Assembly: GCA_030700315.1 (NCBI GenBank)
Contig: JAUYJO010000026.1
Coordinates: 1-36,201, forward strand
Direction: 5' to 3'
Length of the DNA: 36,201 nucleotides
DNA from: Gallionella sp.
GTDB lineage: Bacteria; Pseudomonadota; Gammaproteobacteria; Burkholderiales; Gallionellaceae
How positions within the stretch are numbered: position 1 is the first letter of the stretch; each line of letters begins with the position of its first letter. The translations under genes were made by a program, and so were the position numbers. Below, piece after piece: positions 16,578-24,852 of the stretch. Below the pieces are notes generated by a model. It was not told the origin of the DNA. It did not search any database and saw only the letters and a list, made by a program, of their open reading frames with translations.

Positions 16578-19500
16578 TTACGGAAACTTCTTGTACAGCG
16601 TGGCGTAATACAGCACCGGAATCACCACCAGCGTCAGCAAGGTGGAAACCAGGATGCCAAAAATCAAGGCCAATGCGAGGCCGTTGAAAATCGGATCATC
16701 GAGGATGAACAGCGCGCCGAGCATCGCCGCCAACCCGGTCAGAATGATCGGTTTGGCGCGCGCGCCGGCGGCGGCGGTCACCGCCTGCTGCAACGCCACG
16801 CCATCGCGCAGTTGCAGATTGACGAAATCCACCAGCAGGATCGAATTGCGCACGATGATGCCGGCCAGCGCGATCATGCCGATCATCGAGGTCGCGGTGA
16901 ATTGCGCGCCGAACAACGCATGTCCAGGCATCACGCCGATGATGGTCAGCGGGATCGGCGCCATGATGACCAGCGGCACCAGGTAGGATTTGAACTGCGC
17001 CACCACCAGCAGATAAATCAGCAGCAGACCCACGCCGTAAGCGATGCCCATGTCGCGGAAGGTCTCGAAAGTCACCTGCCACTCGCCGTCCCATTTCAGC
17101 GCGTAACCGGCATAGGGATCGCTGGGCTGTTTAAAGAAATAACTCTCCAGCGCGCCGCCCTGCTCCAGCGCCATGCCGCCGGTCTTGCCATTAATGTCGA
17201 ACATGCCGTACAACGGGCTATCCAGCTCGCCCGCCATATCGCCAAACACATACACCACCGGCAGCAGGTTCTTGTGATAGATCGGATAATCGCGTTGCGC
17301 GGGGACGACCTGCACCAGCTCGGATAACGGGACGAGAATACCGTCACGCGCACGTACCTTGAGCTTGAGCACTTCGCCGATCTGGCTGCGCCGCTCCGCC
17401 GGCAGGCCGATGCGCAGCGGCGGCGCATACTTCGCGTTTTCATCATGCAGCGAAGCAACATCCTGCCCGGACAACGCCATGGCAATTGCATCCACAATGT
17501 CGTGCGGCGCAACCCCGAGCAGGGCCGCCTTGCTTTGCAACACATGCAGCAACAGCTTGGGCGCGGGTTCGGTGACGCTGTCGTCGATGCCGACGATGTC
17601 CGCCGTCGCGGCGAACTGCTCGCGCACCTTGCCGGCCACGGCACGTGTGCCGTCGTAATCCGGCCCGTAAATCTCGGCCACAATCGGCGACATCACCGGC
17701 GGTCCGGGCGGCACTTCGACAATCTTCACCTTCGCGCCCCGGTTTTGCGCAATCTTCCTGATCGGCTCCAGCGCGGCGCTGGCGATCTCATGGCTGCTGC
17801 GGTTGCGCTGATGCTTGGCGCGCAAATTCACCTGGATGTCACCCTGCTCGGCGGCGCTGCGCAAATAGTACTGGCGCACCAGGCCGTTGAAATTGATCGG
17901 AGACGCCGCACCGGCATAGGCCTGGTAATCGGTCACTTCCGGCACGGTCGCCAGATAATCGCCGATCTCGTGCAGCACCGCGTTGGTCTGTTCCAGCGCC
18001 GTGCCGCTGGGCATATCCACCACGACCTGGAACTCCGATTTATTGTCGAACGGCAGCATCTTCAGCACCACCAGCTTCACCACACCCAGCGACACCGCCA
18101 GCAGCAGTGCGGCCAGGATGGCCAGCCACAGTTTGCGTCGCGCGCGCTTGCCGCCTTCCCGATTCAGGAACGGGCTCAGGCGCTCGCGGAAGAAGCGATT
18201 GATCGCGGATTCGCTCTCGTCGTTAACAAGAGCATCGCGTAGCGATACGTTCGTACCCTCTCCCGCTTGCGGGGGATAACCAGCGACTTGGCTGGCGTTG
18301 TTTGCCAGCCTAGTCGAATGGCTAGTAGTTCCATCAGGGTTGGGGAGGGGGAGAGTCTCGTGCTGCGCCCCGGCGAAGCGGTACACCAGCCACGGCGTGA
18401 TGATGAACGCCACCGCCAGCGAGATCAGCATGCCCATGCTGGCATTGATCGGGATCGGGCTCATGTATGGCCCCATCAGGCCGCTGACGAACGCCATCGG
18501 CAACAGCGCGGCAATCACCGTGAAAGTCGCGAGTATGGTCGGGCTGCCCACTTCATCCACCGCTTCCGGAATGATTTCAGCCAGCGATTGATGCGGTGCC
18601 AGCGCACGCCGTCTGTGGATGTTCTCGACCACGACAATCGCGTCGTCCACCAATATCCCGATGGAAAAAATCAGCGCGAACAGCGACACGCGATTCAGCG
18701 TGAAGCCATACGCCCACGAGGCAAACAAGGTCGCCGCCAGGGTCAGCAGTACCGCGATACCGACCACCAGCGCCTCGCGCCGCCCCATCGTCAACCACAC
18801 CAGCACGACCACGGCGAGGGTGGCGAACAGCAGCTTCTGGATCAGCTTCATCGCCTTGTCGTTAGCGGTCTCGCCATAGTTGCGCGTGACGCTGACCTGC
18901 ACGTCGTGCGGAATCACGCTGCCCTTGAGCTCTTCCACACGCGCCAGCAACTTATCGGCGATTTCCACCGCATTGGCACCGGGTTTTTTGGTGACCGCCA
19001 GCGTGACGGCAGGAAATTCTCCCTTGGCCGCGATCTGCTTGTCTGCGGCGGCCATCCCGGTTCCCAGCCATACATAACTGTTCGGCTGGTCCGCGCCATC
19101 CTGCACCTCGGCGACATCGCGCAGAAATATCGGCTTGGCATTAGCCGAATTACCGTTGGCCACGCCGACCACCAGTTGCTTCACTTCACCGGCGTCGCTC
19201 AGAAAACTGCCGGTCTGCACCAACACCTCGCGGTTGTCCTGCACCAGATTTCCGGCATTCTGCGACACATTGGCGGATTGCAGCGCGGCGCGCACATCCT
19301 GCATGGTGAGCTGGTAGGCGTTCAGGCTTTCCGGGCTGAGCAGCACGCGCACCATGCGCTGCGTCGCGCCCAGCGTGCTCACTTCGCGCGTGCCCGGCAC
19401 GCGCTTCAGCTCGGCCTCGATGGCATGCGCCACCTGGGTCAGTTCGATACCGCCACCGGCAATCTGCTCGCGCCACAGCGTCAGCGCAACCACCGGCACA

Positions 19501-19919
19501 TCGTCGATACCCTTGGCTTTGATGATCGGCCGCCCCACGCCCAGCGTCGGCGGCAACCAATCCACATTGGAATTGACGACATCGTAGAGCTTCACCAGCG
19601 AGGGAATATGCTCCTCGCCGACCTTGAACTGCACCGTGACCACCGCCATGCCCGGCTGCGATACCGAATAGATATGATCCACGCCGGCGATCTGTGCCAG
19701 CACCTGCTCGGCGGGCGTCGCCACGGTCTGCGCCACGTCGCGTGCCGAAGCGCCAGGATAAGGAATCAGCACGTTGGCCATGGTCACGTTGATCTGCGGC
19801 TCTTCCTCGCGCGGCGTCACCAACACGGCGAACATGCCCAGCAGCACGGCGACCAGCGCCAGCAGCGGGGTCATCTGCGAGTGCAGAAAATATTTGGCGA
19901 TACGCCCTGATATACCCAT
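16578..19919 (-). CDS. RND efflux transporter, inner-membrane subunit, with repeat insert
   Basis: This is a full-length proton-driven RND pump of about 1113 residues with two groups of membrane segments and two large periplasmic loops. The fourth segment has the proton-relay motif GILVDDAIVVVENIHRR with the paired aspartates. The early block EEEPQINVTMANVLIPYPGA is typical of the HAE1/AcrB-like branch. The ATG at 19919 precedes GISGRIAKYFLHSQMTPLLA; a TTG eleven codons earlier is unlikely. Residues about 522-566, between ITPWLVYRFAG and INRFFRERLSPF, are encoded by a dispersed palindromic repeat and a low-complexity stretch. The site is a cytoplasmic linker between the two halves, which could tolerate it. 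Substrate is unknown. The partner fusion protein is two genes upstream, and no outer-membrane channel is encoded nearby. Confidence 0.93.
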   Translation of the reverse strand: MGISGRIAKYFLHSQMTPLLALVAVLLGMFAVLVTPREEEPQINVTMANVLIPYPGASARDVAQTVATPAEQVLAQIAGVDHIYSVSQPGMAVVTVQFKVGEEHIPSLVKLYDVVNSNVDWLPPTLGVGRPIIKAKGIDDVPVVALTLWREQIAGGGIELTQVAHAIEAELKRVPGTREVSTLGATQRMVRVLLSPESLNAYQLTMQDVRAALQSANVSQNAGNLVQDNREVLVQTGSFLSDAGEVKQLVVGVANGNSANAKPIFLRDVAEVQDGADQPNSYVWLGTGMAAADKQIAAKGEFPAVTLAVTKKPGANAVEIADKLLARVEELKGSVIPHDVQVSVTRNYGETANDKAMKLIQKLLFATLAVVVLVWLTMGRREALVVGIAVLLTLAATLFASWAYGFTLNRVSLFALIFSIGILVDDAIVVVENIHRRRALAPHQSLAEIIPEAVDEVGSPTILATFTVIAALLPMAFVSGLMGPYMSPIPINASMGMLISLAVAFIITPWLVYRFAGAQHETLPLPNPDGTTSHSTRLANNASQVAGYPPQAGEGTNVSLRDALVNDESESAINRFFRERLSPFLNREGGKRARRKLWLAILAALLLAVSLGVVKLVVLKMLPFDNKSEFQVVVDMPSGTALEQTNAVLHEIGDYLATVPEVTDYQAYAGAASPINFNGLVRQYYLRSAAEQGDIQVNLRAKHQRNRSSHEIASAALEPIRKIAQNRGAKVKIVEVPPGPPVMSPIVAEIYGPDYDGTRAVAGKVREQFAATADIVGIDDSVTEPAPKLLLHVLQSKAALLGVAPHDIVDAIAMALSGQDVASLHDENAKYAPPLRIGLPAERRSQIGEVLKLKVRARDGILVPLSELVQVVPAQRDYPIYHKNLLPVVYVFGDMAGELDSPLYGMFDINGKTGGMALEQGGALESYFFKQPSDPYAGYALKWDGEWQVTFETFRDMGIAYGVGLLLIYLLVVAQFKSYLVPLVIMAPIPLTIIGVMPGHALFGAQFTATSMIGMIALAGIIVRNSILLVDFVNLQLRDGVALQQAVTAAAGARAKPIILTGLAAMLGALFILDDPIFNGLALALIFGILVSTLLTLVVIPVLYYATLYKKFP
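18221..18355. repeat. Dispersed repeat inserted in frame in the RND pump gene
   Basis: The block from CGTTAAC through ATCGCGTAGCGATACGTTCG and CTCTCCCGCTTGCGGGGGAT is the inverted counterpart of the right halves of the repeats at 2522-2644 and 7553-7676. The stretch to 18355 is repetitive and polypurine-rich. It encodes about 45 residues without a stop. Confidence 0.85.
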
Positions 19920-20031
19920 ATTTTTTCCGAGCCCTGGTAGGGTGTTTTTCAAACGTTAACGAACAACATCAAATCCACCTCCGCCTCTTCGACAGTCTCA
20001 TCCACCTAGAAGGAGGAAGGTTAACTGAAAC

Positions 20032-20122
20032 AACCCAAACCCGAACCCCTCCCAGCCTCCCCTTATCAGGGGAGGAGCCTAGTCTCACCCCCTGACAAGG
20101 GGGAGCTGGAGGTGGTTGGTTT
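20032..20122. repeat. C-rich palindromic repeat between sqr and the RND gene
   Basis: An inverted repeat with AACCCAAACCCGAACCCCTC at one end and GGAGGTGGTTGGTTT at the other has internal CCCCTTATCAGGGG and CCCCTGACAAGGGG stems. Related units lie at 25931-26013 and 31690-31813 and inside the fusion-protein gene at 21864-21952. It fills most of the 253-base gap upstream of the RND start, so it could modulate read-through. Confidence 0.85.
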
Positions 20123-20172
20123 GCGAAAATTCAGGTTTTGCGGGGATACCAGAAGATTTTCTTTCAGCATTA

Positions 20173-21444
20173 TTACTTCAGCTTCTCGATGCCCATCATC
20201 TTCATGATTTTCTTTTCATAGAAGGGTTCCGAAGAGCCTTTTTTCATCTTGCGGATGAAATACTTTTCGAACCCGACCTTGGCGAGATGCACCCATTTGC
20301 CTTCCGAGAACCAGTTCACGTTGCGCGGCGGAATCTGCGGCATGGCCACAAACGCCACGCCGCTTTCGCCGAAGTCGGCCAGGCATACCGCATTCCAGGT
20401 GGCCTCTTTGTCGGCCGGTTGGCCATTCAATTCCGCGTGAATGTTGTCCACGGTGGCAGTCACCATGGACTCGATCATGTAGCCGGTCTTGGGTGTGCCG
20501 GTCGGTACCGGGGTAGCTTCCACCGGGGGGATCGCGACACAGACACCGACGGCAAAAATATTCTTGTACTTGGTGTTGCGCTGGTGTTTGTCCACGATGA
20601 TGAAGCCGCGCGCCTGGGTCAGCCCCTCGATGCCGAATACCGCATCGACGCCTTTGAAAGCCGGCAGCATCATGCTGTAGTTGAACGGCAGTTCATGCTT
20701 TTTCTTTTCCATGCCCATGTCGTCATGCTCGGTGACATACATCTTGCCGGCTTCGACCTTGGTGACCTTGGCGTTGCAGATCCACTTGATGTGTTTGTCG
20801 CGCATGCCCGATTCCAGAATACCCTTGGAGTCACCCACGCCGCCCAAACCGAGGTGGCCAATGTAGGGCTCGGAAGTAACGAAAGTCATCGGCACTTTGG
20901 TGCGGATCTTGCGGCGACGCAGATCGGTTTCCATAATGAACGCATATTCGTAGGCGGGGCCAAAGCAGGATGCGCCTTGCACCGCGCCGACCACGATGGG
21001 GCCGGGGTTCTTGCAAAAATCTTCCCACTCGCCGTGGGATTTCATCGCGTGATCGACATGGCATACGGAATAGGTGTGCCCGCCATGCGGCCCCAAACCC
21101 TCGACTTCTTCAAAGGCCAGCTTGGGGCCGGTGGCAATCACCAGGTAATCGTAACCGAGGTTTTTGCCATCGTTCAGTTCGAGCTGGTTCTGGTCTGGGT
21201 GTACGCGCTTCACGCCAGTGGAGATGAAATCGATCCCCTTGCGTTCCAGATAAGTGCGTACCGGAAATTCGATGTCTTCACGGTCGCGCCATTTGACACC
21301 AACCCAGGGATTGGACGGCACAAAATGAAAATTCTCGCTGTTTGAAACAACCGTTACCTTGTGGCTCTTGTCCAGTTTTTCCCGCATTTCGTAGGCGGCC
21401 GGCATGCCGCCGATACCTGCGCCCATGATGACGATGTGTGCCAT
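20173..21444 (-). CDS. sqr: Sulfide:quinone oxidoreductase
   Basis: SQR is a membrane-associated FAD enzyme that oxidises sulfide to polysulfur and feeds electrons to quinone. The 423 residues start with the FAD motif IVIMGAGIGGMPAAYEM. The cysteines expected of the type I enzymes, as in Acidithiobacillus ferrooxidans, are present at Cys128 (YSVCHVDHA), Cys160 (GASCFGPAYEYAF) and Cys354 (NAVCLADFGESG). PTGTPKTGYMIE near residue 313 and the amphipathic lysine-rich C-terminus, which would dock to the membrane, are also typical. A flavocytochrome c flavoprotein is less likely because there is no Tat signal. The start has GGAGG seven bases upstream. It lies 29 bases downstream of the membrane fusion protein gene in the same operon as the RND pump. 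Confidence 0.9.
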   Translation of the reverse strand: MAHIVIMGAGIGGMPAAYEMREKLDKSHKVTVVSNSENFHFVPSNPWVGVKWRDREDIEFPVRTYLERKGIDFISTGVKRVHPDQNQLELNDGKNLGYDYLVIATGPKLAFEEVEGLGPHGGHTYSVCHVDHAMKSHGEWEDFCKNPGPIVVGAVQGASCFGPAYEYAFIMETDLRRRKIRTKVPMTFVTSEPYIGHLGLGGVGDSKGILESGMRDKHIKWICNAKVTKVEAGKMYVTEHDDMGMEKKKHELPFNYSMMLPAFKGVDAVFGIEGLTQARGFIIVDKHQRNTKYKNIFAVGVCVAIPPVEATPVPTGTPKTGYMIESMVTATVDNIHAELNGQPADKEATWNAVCLADFGESGVAFVAMPQIPPRNVNWFSEGKWVHLAKVGFEKYFIRKMKKGSSEPFYEKKIMKMMGIEKLK

Positions 21445-21473
21445 GTTGCTATCCTCCGTAAGTTGATGAATCG

Positions 21474-22604
21474 TTACTTCTGCTTTGCGCCCGACATTCC
21501 GGCCTTGACCGGTTCCAGCGCCACTTTTTCGCCCGGGCTCAACCCCGCCAGCACTTCTACCAGCCCCTCGGCCAGCGTTTCTCCAAGACGCACCTGGCGC
21601 AATTTCATGGCACCATTCTCGCCCACCACATACACCGCCACCACTTCACTGCGGTGCAGCACGGCACTCGCCGGTATCACCAGTTTGTTCGCCTTGCCCA
21701 CCACAAAATGCACGCGTACAAACATACCCGGATAAATTCCCGCTTCGTTTTTGGGCAAATCCACGCGCACTTGCGTGCTGTGGGTGCGCGCGTCGGCAAC
21801 CGGCAGCACCGTCACCGAGGCGGCATCAATCCAGCGCTTCAGCGAGGGAATCTCCACCTTGGCTTCCACCCCTCTCCTCAATCCTCCCACAAAGGGGGAG
21901 GGGGCGATCGTCCCTTCCCCCTCTGGGGGAAGGTTAGGATGAGGGTTCATGTGCGCACCAATCTCCGCCAGCTTGTCTTGCGGCACGCTCACCAGCACAC
22001 GCATCTCGGCAGAATCGAAACCGGTCATCAAGGGTTTGCCGGGCATCACCATTTCGCCAACCTCCACCAGGCGCGCCGCCACCAACCCGCTGTAAGGCGC
22101 AATCACCGCCGTGTAGCCGTGCGCAAGACTGGCCTGCCCCGCGCCCGCCTCGCTGGCAGCAGCTTGCGCCAAGGCCACTTTGTAGTCGGCCTGCGCCTTG
22201 TCGAGCGCCGCCTGGCTGATGAACTTTTGCGCGAACAATTGCCGGGCACGCTCGTAAGCCGCCTTGGCGTTGTTCAGATTGGCCTGCGCCTGCAATACCT
22301 GCGCCTGGCTGCCCGCAAGAGCCTGTGCGGCTTCGCGCTCGTCGATACGCAGAATCACCTGCCCCTTGCTGACACGGTCGCCGACATCGAACAGAATTTC
22401 CTTGACGCGCCCGCCGATCTGCGCGGACACAGTAGACTGGCGCGTCGCCTCCACCAGGCCGTCGGCGCTGTAAGTTTGCGCCACCTCGCGGTACTCCACC
22501 GGGGTCACGGCAAGCGACCCGGCAGCCAGCGCGGTACCGGCTCCCAACACCTGTGCGGTCACAGCCCCCCACAGCAGACTAATAATCCAGAATTTTTTCA
22601 GCAT
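21474..22604 (-). CDS. RND efflux membrane fusion protein with repeat insert
   Basis: This is the periplasmic adaptor that links an RND pump to an outer-membrane channel. An N-terminal signal peptide (ISLLWGAVTAQVLGAGTALA) precedes the lipoyl half-motif VSAQIGGRVKEILFDVGDRV, a long helical hairpin rich in alanine and glutamine (about residues 90-155), the second lipoyl half, and beta-barrel and proximal domains (THSTQVRVDLPKNEAGIYPG). Residues about 219-247 (NPHPNLPPEGEG and onward) are encoded by a C-rich repeat and interrupt the beta-barrel domain between DKLAEIGAH and AKVEIPSLKRWID. The insert may disturb folding. It is the first gene of the operon with sqr, the RND pump and DUF2892. Confidence 0.9.
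   Translation of the reverse strand: MLKKFWIISLLWGAVTAQVLGAGTALAAGSLAVTPVEYREVAQTYSADGLVEATRQSTVSAQIGGRVKEILFDVGDRVSKGQVILRIDEREAAQALAGSQAQVLQAQANLNNAKAAYERARQLFAQKFISQAALDKAQADYKVALAQAAASEAGAGQASLAHGYTAVIAPYSGLVAARLVEVGEMVMPGKPLMTGFDSAEMRVLVSVPQDKLAEIGAHMNPHPNLPPEGEGTIAPSPFVGGLRRGVEAKVEIPSLKRWIDAASVTVLPVADARTHSTQVRVDLPKNEAGIYPGMFVRVHFVVGKANKLVIPASAVLHRSEVVAVYVVGENGAMKLRQVRLGETLAEGLVEVLAGLSPGEKVALEPVKAGMSGAKQK
21864..21952. repeat. C-rich repeat inserted in frame in the fusion-protein gene
   Basis: The segment contains CCCCCTCTGGGGGAAGGTTA followed by GGATGAGGG; the reverse complement (CATCCTAACCTTCCCCC) recurs at 31779-31800. It encodes about 29 proline- and glycine-rich residues in the host frame. 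Confidence 0.85.
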
Positions 22605-22633
22605 CGCGACACCCCAGTCACTTCGTTATATTA

Positions 22634-22649
22634 GAATATACTGATATTC
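22634..22649 (-). promoter_or_regulatory. Candidate operator of the fusion-protein/sqr/RND operon
   Basis: GAATAT (22634-22639) and ATATTC (22644-22649) form a perfect dyad with a four-base spacer, 30-45 bases before the first gene, overlapping the likely promoter. An adjacent ATATT-AG-AATAT dyad overlaps it. AT-rich dyads of this size are typical ArsR-family sites, and a candidate persulfide-type ArsR regulator is encoded at 26127. A partly similar TAGAATATTAGCAG (minus strand) lies between that regulator and gpmI. Confidence 0.45.
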
Positions 22650-22654
22650 AAATT

Positions 22655-22693
22655 AAAAAGCAATCATAAAAAGCAATCATAAAAAGCAATCAA
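22655..22693. repeat. Three tandem copies of a 13-base unit
   Basis: AAAAAGCAATCAT is repeated at 22655, 22668 and 22681 (last copy ends AA). It lies just upstream of the dyad, at the position of upstream promoter elements, and is very AT-rich. Confidence 0.9.
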
Positions 22694-22724
22694 TTCGAGT
22701 GGCTTCTATATTATGTGCAATGCG

Positions 22725-22776
22725 GGTTATTCGCTACTCCGAAGTTGCAACTTCCGAGATCGTCGTTCGAATAACC
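22725..22776. promoter_or_regulatory. Nested palindromes upstream of the chemoreceptor gene
   Basis: GAAGTTGCAACTTC (22741-22754) is a perfect 14-base palindrome enclosed by GGTTATTCG (22725-22733) and CGAATAACC (22768-22776). It does not resemble the other repeat families here and could be a regulatory site in the gap between the divergent fusion-protein and chemoreceptor genes. Confidence 0.4.
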
Positions 22777-22803
22777 ATTTACCTACTTATTCAATTACGA
22801 TTT

Positions 22804-22920
22804 AACCCATATAATCCATTGGGGCGTAGGCCGGGCTTCAGCCCGACATGTCGGGTTAAAACCCGACCTACAACCCATATGATTTTCAATACCCCAATAG
22901 CTAATGAACTATCTGGGTTT
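22804..22920. repeat. MITE-like repeat with AACCCA-type inverted ends (copy 1)
   Basis: The unit starts AACCCATATAATCCATT and ends AATGAACTATCTGGGTT, imperfect 17-base inverted ends. Its centre, GGGCTTCAGCCCGACATGTC plus a GGGTTAAAACCC stem, is the reverse complement of the centre at 25839-25885. Confidence 0.85.
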
Positions 22921-22980
22921 AAAATGCTGCTTAACCGTGAAAAAATCCCGGCTGCGCGATAAACCAGAAATCAATCTTGT

Positions 22981-24711
22981 ATGAAAGAAAAAATGACTAC
23001 TAAAAGTTCAACCGCAAAAAGCGCCAGCATCAAAACCCGTTTGTTATTGATTATGGCCGCCGCCTTGACGGGCATGATACTGATTGCGATTTTTGCCTTG
23101 CAGTCCGAGAAGGCTACCTTGCTCGAAGACCGCAAGGTCAAGACCCGCCATCTGGTTGAGGTCGCTCATGGCCTGCTTGGCTATTATTATGACCTGCAGC
23201 AAAAGGGCGCCATCACCGAAGATGCGGCAAAAGAGGCGGCCATCAAGGCGATCAAGGCATTGCGCTACGAAAAAACGGAATATTTCTGGATCAACGACTT
23301 CACCGCACCGGTCCCAAAAATGGTGATGCACCCGACCGTGCCCGCGCTGGACGGTAAAGTGCTCGATGCCGAAAAATTCAACTGCGCAACAAGCTTGCAG
23401 GGCGGGATTGACGGCATTATCGAGAAGACCGATGGCAAGAAAAACCTGTTCGTCGCTTTCAATGAGGTAGCCAATAAATCAGGCCAGGGTTACGTCACCT
23501 ATAACTGGCCAAAACCCAAGGCGGGCGGCGGCACCACCGTGGAACTTTATACCAAGCTGTCCTTCGTCAAAAAATTTGAGGGCTGGAACTGGCTGATCGG
23601 CTCCGGCATTTATCTCGACGATGTTGACACGATATTCTGGAACCACGCCACCTGGCTGATCGGCATCATTCTGGCGATAACCGCGCTGGTCGGCGGAGGC
23701 ATGATGCTGGTTATACGCCGCATAACGCGGTCGCTGAACGAGCTGGGGAATGCCATGAACCAGATTCAGACCAGCAACGATCTGTCGCGGCGTGTAACCG
23801 TCAACTCACATGACGAAGTCGGATTGATCGGGCTATCCTTCAACCAGATGATCCAGAGTTTCCAGGAAATCATCCAGCAGGTAGTTTCCAACTCGAACGG
23901 CGTCATGCAGGCTGCCGACAAACTTTCCGACTCCTCGCATCGCGTCGCCGTCAGGTCGCAGAGCCAGAGCGACGCAACCGCCGAGATGGCGGCGGCGGTG
24001 GAAGAGGTGACCGTCAGCATCAGCCATGTCGCCGACAGTTCGCAGGAAACCCATCATATCGCCCACAAGTCCGGGGAGCTATCCTCGCTGGGCGGCGAAG
24101 TGGTGCAAGGAGCCGCAACCGAGATGAACAAGATCGCCGAATCCGTGAATCAATCTTCGCAGTTCATCGGAAAGTTGGGCGAGCATTCCAACCAGATTTC
24201 CGCCATCGTCAGCGTCATCAAGGACATCGCCGACCAGACCAACCTGCTGGCGCTCAACGCCGCCATCGAGGCGGCGCGCGCCGGCGAACAAGGGCGCGGC
24301 TTTGCCGTGGTGGCGGACGAAGTGAGAAAACTTGCAGAACGCACCGCCCGCTCCACCGAGGAAATCACCACGATGATCGGCAGCATCCAGAACGGCACGC
24401 AACACGCCGTGAAAAGCATGCAGGAAGGTTGCGCCCGCGTTACCGAAGGGGTCGCGATGGCGAATCGCGCCGGCGAATCGATGAGCCAGATCAGCGACGG
24501 CGCAAACCGCGTGATCACTGCGGTCAGCGATATTTCTACCGCTTTGCGCGAACAGAGCGCCGCCAGCACCCAGGTGTCGCAAAAAGTCGAAATAATTGCG
24601 CGAATGACCGAGGAAAACAGCGTGGCGGCCAATGAAATTGCCGGGGAAGCGCAACAACTGAAAGGCCTGGCCAGCGCCCTGGGCAATGCGGTCAGCCGCT
24701 TCAAGGCTTAA
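22981..24711 (+). CDS. Methyl-accepting chemotaxis protein with Cache sensor
   Basis: This 576-residue chemoreceptor has a first membrane segment (about 19-42), a periplasmic single-Cache-like domain (about 45-205, with [20 protein letters not shown] and the [15 protein letters not shown] end), a second membrane segment (about 220-241), a HAMP domain (about 242-295) and the cytoplasmic signalling hairpin. The hairpin tip [20 protein letters not shown] is perfectly conserved and would bind CheA/CheW. sCache_2 domains of this kind often bind small carboxylates; the ligand cannot be read from the sequence. Two close start codons exist (22981 and 22993) without a strong ribosome site. The gene is divergent from the sulfide operon. 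No che genes are nearby. Confidence 0.92.
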   Translation: MKEKMTTKSSTAKSASIKTRLLLIMAAALTGMILIAIFALQSEKATLLEDRKVKTRHLVEVAHGLLGYYYDLQQKGAITEDAAKEAAIKAIKALRYEKTEYFWINDFTAPVPKMVMHPTVPALDGKVLDAEKFNCATSLQGGIDGIIEKTDGKKNLFVAFNEVANKSGQGYVTYNWPKPKAGGGTTVELYTKLSFVKKFEGWNWLIGSGIYLDDVDTIFWNHATWLIGIILAITALVGGGMMLVIRRITRSLNELGNAMNQIQTSNDLSRRVTVNSHDEVGLIGLSFNQMIQSFQEIIQQVVSNSNGVMQAADKLSDSSHRVAVRSQSQSDATAEMAAAVEEVTVSISHVADSSQETHHIAHKSGELSSLGGEVVQGAATEMNKIAESVNQSSQFIGKLGEHSNQISAIVSVIKDIADQTNLLALNAAIEAARAGEQGRGFAVVADEVRKLAERTARSTEEITTMIGSIQNGTQHAVKSMQEGCARVTEGVAMANRAGESMSQISDGANRVITAVSDISTALREQSAASTQVSQKVEIIARMTEENSVAANEIAGEAQQLKGLASALGNAVSRFKA

Positions 24712-24744
24712 CTCCATTTCTCCTCAACAATAGGGAAATAATCC

Positions 24745-24796
24745 GTAGGTCGGGCTCCGCCCGACATTTTTATCCGGCGGGTAGAACCCGCCCTAC
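24745..24796. repeat. Paired hairpin repeat between convergent genes
   Basis: GTAGGTCGGGCTCCGCCCGAC is followed by a GGCGGGTAGAACCCGCC stem and CTAC. It lies between the convergent chemoreceptor and Hpt genes and could end transcription from both sides. It is related to the hairpins at 8301 and 28127. Confidence 0.75.
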
Positions 24797-24852
24797 GAAA
24801 TTGCTCTACTGATCTGGAATTGGAATAAGAACCTGCCAGATTCGCCAGCCTA

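Noticed and set aside
18267-19910. A 547-codon plus-strand frame opposite the RND pump
   Set aside because: Arginine-, histidine- and glutamine-rich low-complexity translation antisense to a real gene; no ribosome site or motif.
22655-22693. Tandem repeats as a CRISPR array
   Set aside because: Units are 13 bases and adjacent without spacers; no cas genes are present.
24079-24717. A 212-codon minus-strand frame opposite the chemoreceptor
   Set aside because: Antisense to the conserved signalling hairpin; shadow frame.
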